From Amycolatopsis coloradensis (GTDB lineage Bacteria; Actinomycetota; Actinomycetes; Mycobacteriales; Pseudonocardiaceae), in contig NZ_MQUQ01000021.1 in assembly GCF_001953865.1 (NCBI RefSeq), positions 124,001 through 188,000 on the forward strand: 64,000 nucleotides of DNA, in the 5' to 3' direction. Position 1 is the stretch's first letter. Each line of letters begins with the position of its first letter. The notes below the pieces were generated by a model, which did no database searches, was not told where the DNA came from, and worked only from the letters and a program-made list of their open reading frames with translations. The translations under genes were made by a program, and so were the position numbers. Of the stretch, positions 1 to 6,315 are shown piece after piece.

Positions 1-159
1 GAGGAGGAGATCGAGGGCCTGACCGACCTGTTCAGCCGGGTCCTCGACGGCCGGAACGCATCACTCACCGGTGACGTCGAGAAGGTGCTGGGCAGGCCCG
101 CGAGGGACTTCTCCGACTATGCCGCGAAGGCCGCGGCCACTGGGGTCTGGAATCGATGA
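1..159 (+). CDS. C-terminal end of an NAD(P)-binding (NmrA/SDR-like) protein, partial
   Basis: An open frame runs in from the left edge and stops at TGA 157-159. The visible 52 residues include VLGRPARDFSDYA and end ATGVWNR. The pattern of an acidic helix followed by LGRPARDFxDYA and a short Ala-rich tail is the usual C-terminus of actinobacterial NAD(P)H-binding proteins of the NmrA/SDR type. The Rossmann fold lies outside the window, so this family call rests on the tail only. The stop lies just upstream of the next gene and an ATG overlaps it (ATGA at 156-159), so the two genes are probably cotranscribed. Confidence 0.5.
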   Translation, partial: EEEIEGLTDLFSRVLDGRNASLTGDVEKVLGRPARDFSDYAAKAAATGVWNR

Positions 160-191
160 ACCAAGCTGTACTCGGAAGAAAGGCGACAGGG

Positions 192-683
192 ATGTCAACG
201 CTGAGCGAGATCGTCCTGATCGCGGCCGTCATCGCGGCGGGATTGATCGCGGGCTTGTTCTACGCCTACACGTGCTCGGTGATGCCGGGACTGGCGCGGG
301 CCGACGCCCGGACGTACGTGACGGGGATGCGGGAGATCAACATCGCGATCCTCAACGGCTGGTTCGCGCTGAGTTTCGGCGGCGCGCCACTGCTCGCCGC
401 GGTGGCGGCGGGGCTGCACTTCCGGTCGGAGCTACGGTCGGCGCTGCCGTGGCTCATCGCGGGTTTCGTTCTGCTGCTGGTGATGCTGATCGTGACCATG
501 GCGATCAACGTGCCGCTGAACAACGCGCTCGAAGCCGGTTTCGACGGCGACAACACGGACTTCGAGGCGCTGCGGGCGAAGTTCGAGGGCGTCTGGGAAC
601 GGTGGAACCTGGTCCGGACCCTGGCCGCGATCGGCGGCTTCGGCGCTCTGGTGGGCGGGTTGATCGTGCACGCCCGCGCTTGA
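192..683 (+). CDS. DUF1772 (anthrone oxygenase-like) integral membrane protein
   Basis: About 163 residues beginning MSTLSEIVLIAAVIAAG. Hydrophobic segments near residues 5-25, 55-75, 85-105 and at the C-terminus suggest a four-helix membrane protein. FYAYTCSVMPGL after the first helix and the INVPLNN region after the third are typical of DUF1772. The family contains anthrone-oxygenase-like proteins, but most actinobacterial members have no proven role. An in-frame ATG at 156 overlaps the upstream stop; I prefer 192 because GAAAGG lies about 8 nt before it and the family normally starts at this position. It pairs with the upstream NAD(P)-binding gene and ends at a large palindrome. Confidence 0.75.
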   Translation: MSTLSEIVLIAAVIAAGLIAGLFYAYTCSVMPGLARADARTYVTGMREINIAILNGWFALSFGGAPLLAAVAAGLHFRSELRSALPWLIAGFVLLLVMLIVTMAINVPLNNALEAGFDGDNTDFEALRAKFEGVWERWNLVRTLAAIGGFGALVGGLIVHARA

Positions 684-696
684 TCCGCTGCCGCGC

Positions 697-753
697 GTGT
701 TATGAACGGACCTTTCATAACAAATTCTGTTATGAAAGGTCCGTTCATAACAC
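697..753. terminator. Large nested palindrome between convergent genes, probable bidirectional terminator
   Basis: Two perfectly complementary 25-nt arms (697-721 and 729-753) flank a 7-nt spacer. Each arm is itself palindromic: GTTATGAA, 7 nt, TTCATAAC, so the element holds four copies of the GTTATGAA half-site. It sits between a plus-strand and a minus-strand gene that end 13 nt upstream and 4 nt downstream. There is no U-tract, as usual for actinomycete terminators. The nested symmetry could also serve protein binding or mark a repeat family. Confidence 0.65.
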
Positions 754-757
754 CGGG

Positions 758-1531
758 TCAGGCGTCGAGAGCCTCCCGAAGCCGCGGAGCGAAAGAAGCG
801 GCGTCGGCGGCGAAGCCGCCGTGGTCACCGGGGAAGTAGGTCGGCTTCACCCCGAGGAGACCGGCGGCGAGGACAGCGGCCTCGTGCGCGGGCTGCCCGG
901 CCGAAGTCTCCCCGACACCGACGACGATCCGCGTCCCGGACGCCTTCAGCGCCGAGTAGTCCGGCGTGAAACTCCCGATCGTCTTCATCAGGCGCACGAT
1001 GAAGAACTCGAAGTTTTTCGCCATCTCCGGCGGGAAACCGCCCTCCGGCGCCTCGAAACCGGCGTCGGCCATGAACTTTCCCATCGCCGCGTCGATACCG
1101 TGCTCCTGGTGGATGTGCAGCAGTTCGTCGGGATCGATGTCGGGCTGCCCGTCCAGCAGGGTCGTCAGCGGCGGTTCGTGCGCGACGAGGGTCCGAACCC
1201 GGCCGGGATGGCGGGTGACGAGGTCGAAAGCCTGCATGCAGCCGCCACTGGACGCGAAGACGGCCGCCGGTTCATCGCTCACGCTGTCGAGCAGGCGTAG
1301 CGCGTCGTCGGCGTGGACCTCGATCCGTTGCTCCTCGTCGGGATCGTCGAGAGCGCTGCGGGAGATCCCGCGCGGGTCGTAGGTGATCACCGTGTAGTGC
1401 TCCGCGAGCGGTCCCGCGATCGGGGCGAACATGCCGGAATCGGCGGCACCGCCGGGAACGCACAGCAGCACCGGGCCGCTGCCGGTGACGGTGTGGTGGA
1501 GCCGGGCGCCGGGGACGTCGAGAATGGCCAT
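758..1531 (-). CDS. Alpha/beta hydrolase
   Basis: 257 residues starting MAILDVPGARLHHTVTGSG. The fold is shown by the oxyanion region LLCVPGGAADSG, the YDPRGISRS strand-turn, the nucleophile elbow VFASSGGCMQA (Ser in a small-x-Ser-x-Gly context, with Ala replacing the first Gly) and the C-terminal His in GDHGGF. An acid is likely in VGVGET. The substrate cannot be read from sequence. I chose 1531 over a longer reading because AGGAAGGGG lies about 9 nt upstream. It follows the sigma-factor gene by 73 nt on the same strand and is probably the last gene of that operon. Confidence 0.85.
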   Translation of the reverse strand: MAILDVPGARLHHTVTGSGPVLLCVPGGAADSGMFAPIAGPLAEHYTVITYDPRGISRSALDDPDEEQRIEVHADDALRLLDSVSDEPAAVFASSGGCMQAFDLVTRHPGRVRTLVAHEPPLTTLLDGQPDIDPDELLHIHQEHGIDAAMGKFMADAGFEAPEGGFPPEMAKNFEFFIVRLMKTIGSFTPDYSALKASGTRIVVGVGETSAGQPAHEAAVLAAGLLGVKPTYFPGDHGGFAADAASFAPRLREALDA

Positions 1532-1604
1532 GAGCTGACCCCTTCCTCTTGCGGGACTTGTCGCCCACCGACGAACGGCGTCACCGGGGCCCGACATCCC
1601 CGCG

Positions 1605-2837
1605 TCAGGAGATTTCGGCGAGTTTTCCCGACAGGTAGGCGCGTTCGGCGTCGGTGCCGGTGAGCGCGAGCGCCTCGCGGTAGGCGTCGGCGGCGTCGGC
1701 GAACCGGTCGAGGCGCCGGAGGAAGTCCGCGCGGGTCGCGGGAAGCAGGTGGTAGCCGGGGAGGCTGCCGTCCGCGGTGAGCTTGTCGACCAGTTCCAGC
1801 CCGGCCTCGGGGCCTTCGGCCATGGCGACGGCGACCGCGCGGTTCAGCTCGACGACCGGCGAGGGCACGAAACGCAGCAGCTCCCCGTACAGGGCGGCGA
1901 TCTGGGCCCAGTCGGTGTCGGCGGCCTGGGCCGCCGTCGCGTGACAGGCGGCGATGGCGGCCTGGATCTGGTATTGCCCCGGCACTCCGCGGCGGAGCGC
2001 GGTCTCCAGCAGTTCGGTGCCCTCGCTGATCTCGGCGGCGTTCCAGCCGTCGCGGTCCTGGTCTTCGAGCGAGACGAGGGTGCCCTCGCCGTCGACCCGG
2101 GTGGCCCGGCGGGCGTCGTGCAGGAGCAGCAGCGCCAGCAGTCCGAGGACCTCCGGTTCGCCGGGCATGAGTTCGGCGAGGACCCTGGCGAGGCGGATGG
2201 CCTCCGCGGACAGGTCGGGCCGCAGCAGATCGGTGCCCGCGCTGGCCGAATAGCCTTCGTTGAACAGCAGGTACAGCATCCCCAGCACGGCGGACGTGCG
2301 TTCGGGCAGCAGCTCCGCCGGAGGAACGCGGTACGGGATGCCCGCGGTACGGATCTTCCGTTTCACCCGGACCAGGCGCTGCGACATCGTCGCCTCGGAC
2401 ACCAGGAACGCGCGGGCGATCTCGGCGGTGGTGAGCCCGGCCAGGGTCCGCAGCGCGAGCGCGACCTGCCCTTCCATTTGCAGGGCGGGGTGGCAGCAGG
2501 TGAAGATCAGGCGGAGCCTGTCGTCGTGGACGCCGCTTTCGTCCCATTCCGGCTCGGCGGCCGCGGTCAGCTCGGCCGCTTGCCTCAGCTTCTCCGCGCC
2601 GACGGCCTCCCGCCGGATCCGGTCGGTGGCGCGATTGCGGGCGGTGGTGGTCAGCCAGGCGCCGGGTTTCGCCGGGATGCCGTCGCGGGGCCAGGTGCGC
2701 AGCGCGAGCGCGAACGCCTCCTGGACGCATTCCTCGGCCAGGTCCCAGTCGCCGGTGACCCGGATCAGGGTGGCGATCACCTGGCCCGACTCCTCACGGA
2801 ACGCCTGGGTGATCGAGGCGTCGAGTTCGGCCGTCAC
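1605..2837 (-). CDS. ECF42-type RNA polymerase sigma factor with C-terminal helical/TPR-like extension
   Basis: 410 residues. Region 2 is near residues 10-80 (WDLAEECVQEAFALALRTWP, then WLTTTARNRATDRIRRE) and region 4 near 105-165 (LALRTLAGLTTAEIARAFLV, MSQRLVRVKRKIR). After that comes a roughly 230-residue helical domain (LYLLFNEGYSAS, LNRAVAVAMAEGPEAGL) characteristic of ECF42/DUF6596 sigma factors. These act without a classical anti-sigma factor; the extension is thought to control activity. ECF42 genes usually sit beside a DGPF/YCII-family gene, and none is present here. The GTG start overlaps the stop of the upstream glycosyltransferase (GTGA, 2834-2837), which implies translational coupling. 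Confidence 0.9.
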   Translation of the reverse strand: MTAELDASITQAFREESGQVIATLIRVTGDWDLAEECVQEAFALALRTWPRDGIPAKPGAWLTTTARNRATDRIRREAVGAEKLRQAAELTAAAEPEWDESGVHDDRLRLIFTCCHPALQMEGQVALALRTLAGLTTAEIARAFLVSEATMSQRLVRVKRKIRTAGIPYRVPPAELLPERTSAVLGMLYLLFNEGYSASAGTDLLRPDLSAEAIRLARVLAELMPGEPEVLGLLALLLLHDARRATRVDGEGTLVSLEDQDRDGWNAAEISEGTELLETALRRGVPGQYQIQAAIAACHATAAQAADTDWAQIAALYGELLRFVPSPVVELNRAVAVAMAEGPEAGLELVDKLTADGSLPGYHLLPATRADFLRRLDRFADAADAYREALALTGTDAERAYLSGKLAEIS

Positions 2838-3967
2838 CGAACAAGCGCTTCGAGCAGCGGAACGGTCTTCTCCGGCGGCGGGTAGGCGGCGACCTCGTCC
2901 CGCAGCCGCCTGGCCGTCTCCCGGTAGGCCGGTTCCCGCAGCACCGAGGACACGGCGTCACGGATGTCGTCCGGTGTCGCCTCGATGACGTCGAGGACGG
3001 TGCCGAGCCCGAGTTCGGTGACCCGGTCGCCGTTGTGGGGCTGGTCGGCGCCCATCGGCAGCAGCGCCATCGGCAGTCCGTGCGCGATCGCGCCGAGCAG
3101 GCTGCCCGAGCCGCCGTGGGTGAGGACGGCGTCGCAGTACGGGAGGATGTCGTCCTGCGGCAGGTACTTCGCGAGGTGGATGTGGTCCGGCTGAGGGCCG
3201 AATTCCGTGGGGTCGATGAGGTTCCCGACGGTCACCACACAGGTCGCGTCGACCTCCCGCAGTCCTGCCAGCACTCGGGCGAACAGATCACCGGACTCGG
3301 TGTTGAAGATCGTGCCGAGGGTGAAGTAGAGCGTCGGCCGTCCTTCGACGTACCAGTCCGGCGCCGGGCCGCGGCCGGGAACGGGGATGTGGAAGGACTC
3401 CGCGGTCGGCGGCAGCGGGAAACGGGGATCGCGGAAGCTCGCGGGGAACGGGGAGAGCACGAGATGGCGGTAGGCCATCTCCAGGTTCCGCTGCGGTGGA
3501 AGCCCGTGTGCGGCACGGACCTCGTTGAGCGCGTCTTCCACCAGATCAGGTCGAATGAGGGCGCCGGCGGCGGTGACCAGCACGGTCGCGTGGGGGAGAC
3601 CGAGCTTCTCGGCGACGATCATCGCGCCGTGATCGGCCTCGTCGCACACGAGGAGATCCGGTGCCCAGTCCTCGCACAGTGCCAGGACGTCTTCCGCGCG
3701 CCGGGGTGCGGTGCGGCGGACGAAGCCGTCGCGGAGGTCGGCGTCCTCGCGGTCCCGGTCGACGGGGAGCAACGGGTGGCGTTCACCCTCGCTGCCGAGG
3801 TTGGGGCCCGACGGGAACACGGCGAATCCGGCCGCCTCGACGATCGGGACCATCAGTGGCTCACCGGTGAACGCGATCGTGTGACCCGCGTCGGCGAGCG
3901 CGCGGGCGATCGGGAGGAGCGGCCGGAAATGGCCGTTGCCACCCGCGAAGGTGAACAGGACACGCAT
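2834..3967 (-). CDS. GT1-family (UGT/MGT-like) glycosyltransferase
   Basis: 377 residues starting MRVLFTFAGGNGHFRPLLPI, the usual N-terminus of macrolide/antibiotic-type glycosyltransferases with the GGNGHFRP acceptor-side loop. The nucleotide-sugar site is seen near residues 285-320: HGGSGSLLGAIAHGLPMALL followed by ADQPHNGDRV. It should transfer a sugar from an NDP-sugar to a small hydrophobic acceptor. No deoxysugar genes lie nearby, so the donor is unknown; self-protection by glycosylation is possible but unproven. The next gene, an ECF42 sigma factor, overlaps its stop by 4 nt. Only 45 nt separate it from the divergent coiled-coil gene. Confidence 0.85.
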   Translation of the reverse strand: MRVLFTFAGGNGHFRPLLPIARALADAGHTIAFTGEPLMVPIVEAAGFAVFPSGPNLGSEGERHPLLPVDRDREDADLRDGFVRRTAPRRAEDVLALCEDWAPDLLVCDEADHGAMIVAEKLGLPHATVLVTAAGALIRPDLVEDALNEVRAAHGLPPQRNLEMAYRHLVLSPFPASFRDPRFPLPPTAESFHIPVPGRGPAPDWYVEGRPTLYFTLGTIFNTESGDLFARVLAGLREVDATCVVTVGNLIDPTEFGPQPDHIHLAKYLPQDDILPYCDAVLTHGGSGSLLGAIAHGLPMALLPMGADQPHNGDRVTELGLGTVLDVIEATPDDIRDAVSSVLREPAYRETARRLRDEVAAYPPPEKTVPLLEALVR

Positions 3968-4012
3968 GTGGCTGACTCTATCGGGGGGATCGGGCAGCGC
4001 TAACCTGCTGCG

Positions 4013-5050
4013 GTGATCGATACGGACGCCGACGAGGTCCGGCTGTGCGCGCTGGAAGGCTGCGAGAATCCCCTGCCCCCGCCCGCGGTGGACGCCGACG
4101 GGAAACGCAAGGGCGGGCGCCCCTCGGCCTATTGCGGCAAGACGCACGCCGACGCGGCATCGCGGGCCCGGCGGGCGGCCGCGGTGGCGAGCGTGGCCGA
4201 CCCGCTGCTCGAGGTCCGCCGGATCGCCGACGAGTTCACCCCGGCGTCGGCGTCGCTCGTGGAGTTGCTGGACGCGATGCGCGCCCGGTTCGACGACGCC
4301 GCCGACGCGGCGCTGGGCCGGGTCACCGAAGCCGAGACCGAGGCGGCCACGGCCCGGCGCGAGGCCGAGGACGCCCAGCAGGCGGCGGCGAAGGCCGACG
4401 CGGCCCGGGCGACGGCGCTGGCCGCGTCCCGGGACGATAAGATGGCCAAGGCCAAAGCGGAACGCACCGCCGAACAGGCCTTGAAGGACGCTGAGGAAAC
4501 CCGGCAGCGTTCGTGGACCGAAGTCGCCGCGCACGAACGAGCCCGAGGTGCCGCGGAAGCCGCGACCGTCGCGGCCGAACGCGCCCGCGACGCGCTGGTC
4601 TCCGATCTCCGGGCGCTGCGGGAGGACTTCGCGGCCGTACGCGAGGAAAAGACGCGGCTGACCGCGGATCTGGGCGAGCGGGACACGGCGCTGGCGCGCG
4701 CGGTGGCCGAACTCGAAGCCTTGCTGGACCGGCTCGACGAGGCGAAGGCCAGGGTGACGGTGTCCGAAAAGGACTGTGCCGCCGCACGGGAGGAATCCGC
4801 CGGCCTCCGGGGCGAGCTGGACCGCGTCCGGGCATCACTCGCGGAAGAACACACGGCCAGAAGCCTCGCCGAGGCGCGGGCGACGGCCCTCGGCGAGGAA
4901 CTGGAGCGCGCGCAGGCGCGGGCGGTCGCGGACCAGGCACGATACGACGACGTCGTCCGGAAGCTGGCCGAACTCGCCCGCCCTCCGGCGGTGACAGAAG
5001 GGCCTGTTCTCCCGCCCGAATCGGGTGGGGAGGCTTCCGAGCCCCAGTAG
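4013..5050 (+). CDS. Coiled-coil protein with N-terminal Cys motif
   Basis: 345 residues from a GTG start. The N-terminus carries a CALEGCENPLPPPA element and then GGRPSAYCGKTHADAASRARR, a possible short zinc-binding module (two Cys, then Cys/His). Residues about 75-330 are almost entirely Ala/Glu/Arg-rich heptad sequence, predicted to be one long coiled coil. Filament-like DNA-binding proteins such as KfrA have a comparable head-plus-coiled-coil plan, but I see no convincing helix-turn-helix and would not assign that function. The YCG...ADAASRARR part recalls the finger seen in two other proteins of this window (21149-21532 and 27338-28630). Confidence 0.75.
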   Translation: MIDTDADEVRLCALEGCENPLPPPAVDADGKRKGGRPSAYCGKTHADAASRARRAAAVASVADPLLEVRRIADEFTPASASLVELLDAMRARFDDAADAALGRVTEAETEAATARREAEDAQQAAAKADAARATALAASRDDKMAKAKAERTAEQALKDAEETRQRSWTEVAAHERARGAAEAATVAAERARDALVSDLRALREDFAAVREEKTRLTADLGERDTALARAVAELEALLDRLDEAKARVTVSEKDCAAAREESAGLRGELDRVRASLAEEHTARSLAEARATALGEELERAQARAVADQARYDDVVRKLAELARPPAVTEGPVLPPESGGEASEPQ

Positions 5051-5087
5051 AGTCCCGCTGACCTATCCAGGGTTGGGGGTCGCGGCG

Positions 5088-5186
5088 GTGAGCGGGTACG
5101 AGGTCGAGATCGGACAGCTGCGGAACGTGGCCAAGGCCGCGGGATCCGCCACGGGCGTGGACCCCGTGCCGGCTCGGACGCGATAG
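5088..5186 (+). pseudogene. Truncated N-terminus of an ESX/EspC-like secreted protein
   Basis: A 32-codon frame from GTG encodes VSGYEVEIGQLRNVAKAAGS, then 12 residues to TAG. The opening (SGYEVEIGQLRxxAKAA) resembles actinobacterial WXG100/EspC-like type VII substrates, which are normally around 100 residues. Here it ends before the second helix, so I read it as a decayed remnant. No ESX machinery genes are in the window. Confidence 0.4.
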
Positions 5187-5199
5187 CGCGGAGCCGAAT

Positions 5200-5460
5200 A
5201 TGGACAGGCCGGAAGACACTACCCGCACGAGCGCGCCGCGGACAGCGCTCCGACGCGTCGTTCTCGGCTCGTTCGCCTGCGTCGCCGCGGTGATCGTGCT
5301 GCTGGTCGGCACGGCAGTGCTCAGCGCCATCGGAGTGTCCTCCGATCCTCACGGCTACGGAATGTTCGCGGGAATCCTGTTCGCGGCGGTTTTGTCACCG
5401 GTCGCGCTCGCACTGTGGCTGCTGTACCGCTCGCTGCGACGACGCGGCAATCGGACGTAG
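5200..5460 (+). CDS. Small two-helix membrane protein
   Basis: 86 residues. An Arg-rich cytoplasmic N-terminus (TALRRVVLG) is followed by two hydrophobic segments at about residues 23-45 and 55-75, then a basic tail RSLRRRGNRT, predicting both ends inside. No recognised domain. It starts at ATG 5200 shortly after the ESX-like remnant and ends 4 nt before the convergent TetR gene. GC-rich third positions support it as a real gene; function unknown. Confidence 0.6.
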   Translation: MDRPEDTTRTSAPRTALRRVVLGSFACVAAVIVLLVGTAVLSAIGVSSDPHGYGMFAGILFAAVLSPVALALWLLYRSLRRRGNRT

Positions 5461-5464
5461 ACGC

Positions 5465-6247
5465 TCACGAAGGCAGTTCCTGGTCCGCCCCGGTCACCAG
5501 CTGCTCGACCCCGTCCAGGATCCGTGCCAGCCCGAACCGGAGAGTGGGCAGCGGCGCGCTCGCCGCACCGTGTGCCTCTCCGGCCGCCTGGCCGATCCGC
5601 GCCGCCAGCGGGAACAGGCCCGCGTCGGCCTCCGGGATCTCCGCGAGCACGGGAGCGCTGGCCGTCCACCACTCCATGTCCGTCATCCCGGACCGCTTCA
5701 CGAGACTCGCCGATTCGACCGATCCGCGTGCGATGCCCTGAACGAAACCGTTGACCATCGCCACCACGGCGTCCATCTCCAGATCGGTGAGCCCGATCGC
5801 GTCGACGGCACGGAGTTCGCGTTCGTGTTTGGCGAAGGTGTTGGGGCCGAGGGGGAGCCGGCTGCTGATGAGCTGGAGCAGCCACGGGTGCCGGTGGTAC
5901 ATCTCCCAGGCGTCCTCGGCGAGAATCGTCACGGTGACCCGCCAGTCGTGGCTCGGCGGCGGGTCGGTCAGCTCGCCGTGCACCCGGTCCATCATCAGAT
6001 CGAGCAGTTCGGCGCGGCTGGGGATGTAGGTGTAGAGGGACATGGGGGAGACGCCGAGCCTTTCCGCGCCCCGGCGCACCGACAGCGCGGCGATCCCCTC
6101 CTCGTCCGCGAGGTCGATCGCGGCGGTGACGATTCCGTCGACGGTGAGCTTCGGCTTGGGGCCGCGGCGAGGTTTCTCGCGCACGCCCCAGAGCAGTTCG
6201 ATGGTCCGCCGTGGATCGCCGGTTCCGGTGTGGTCCGCGTAACTCAT
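5465..6247 (-). CDS. TetR/AcrR-family transcriptional regulator
   Basis: 260 residues. A short leader (WGVREKPRRGPKPKLT) precedes the DNA-binding domain at about 35-90: IVTAAIDLADEEGIAALSV, then AERLGVSPMSLYTYIPSRAE, the recognition helix and YxY(I/V)xSR turn of TetR proteins. The C-terminal ligand domain (WRVTVTILAEDAWEMYHRHP, AMVNGFVQGIARG) matches the tetracycline-repressor-like class. It is divergent from the SNF2-helicase gene with a 68-nt gap, so it probably controls itself and perhaps that operon. Ligand unknown. Confidence 0.88.
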   Translation of the reverse strand: MSYADHTGTGDPRRTIELLWGVREKPRRGPKPKLTVDGIVTAAIDLADEEGIAALSVRRGAERLGVSPMSLYTYIPSRAELLDLMMDRVHGELTDPPPSHDWRVTVTILAEDAWEMYHRHPWLLQLISSRLPLGPNTFAKHERELRAVDAIGLTDLEMDAVVAMVNGFVQGIARGSVESASLVKRSGMTDMEWWTASAPVLAEIPEADAGLFPLAARIGQAAGEAHGAASAPLPTLRFGLARILDGVEQLVTGADQELPS

Positions 6248-6315
6248 CCGCTTCTCTCTACGCCGTACGGAGTTATGTTATCCTGAACTGTACACCGTAA
6301 AGAGATTGGGGCTGA
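6248..6315. promoter_or_regulatory. Divergent TetR / SNF2 intergenic region
   Basis: The 68-nt gap is AT-richer than its surroundings. It holds a near-identical direct repeat TACGCCGTA (6259-6267) and TACACCGTA (6291-6299), the first overlapping the palindrome CCGTACGG, and a -10-like TATCCT (6279-6284) for the plus-strand gene. Position and repeats suit a shared operator for the TetR protein; this is inference. Confidence 0.4.
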
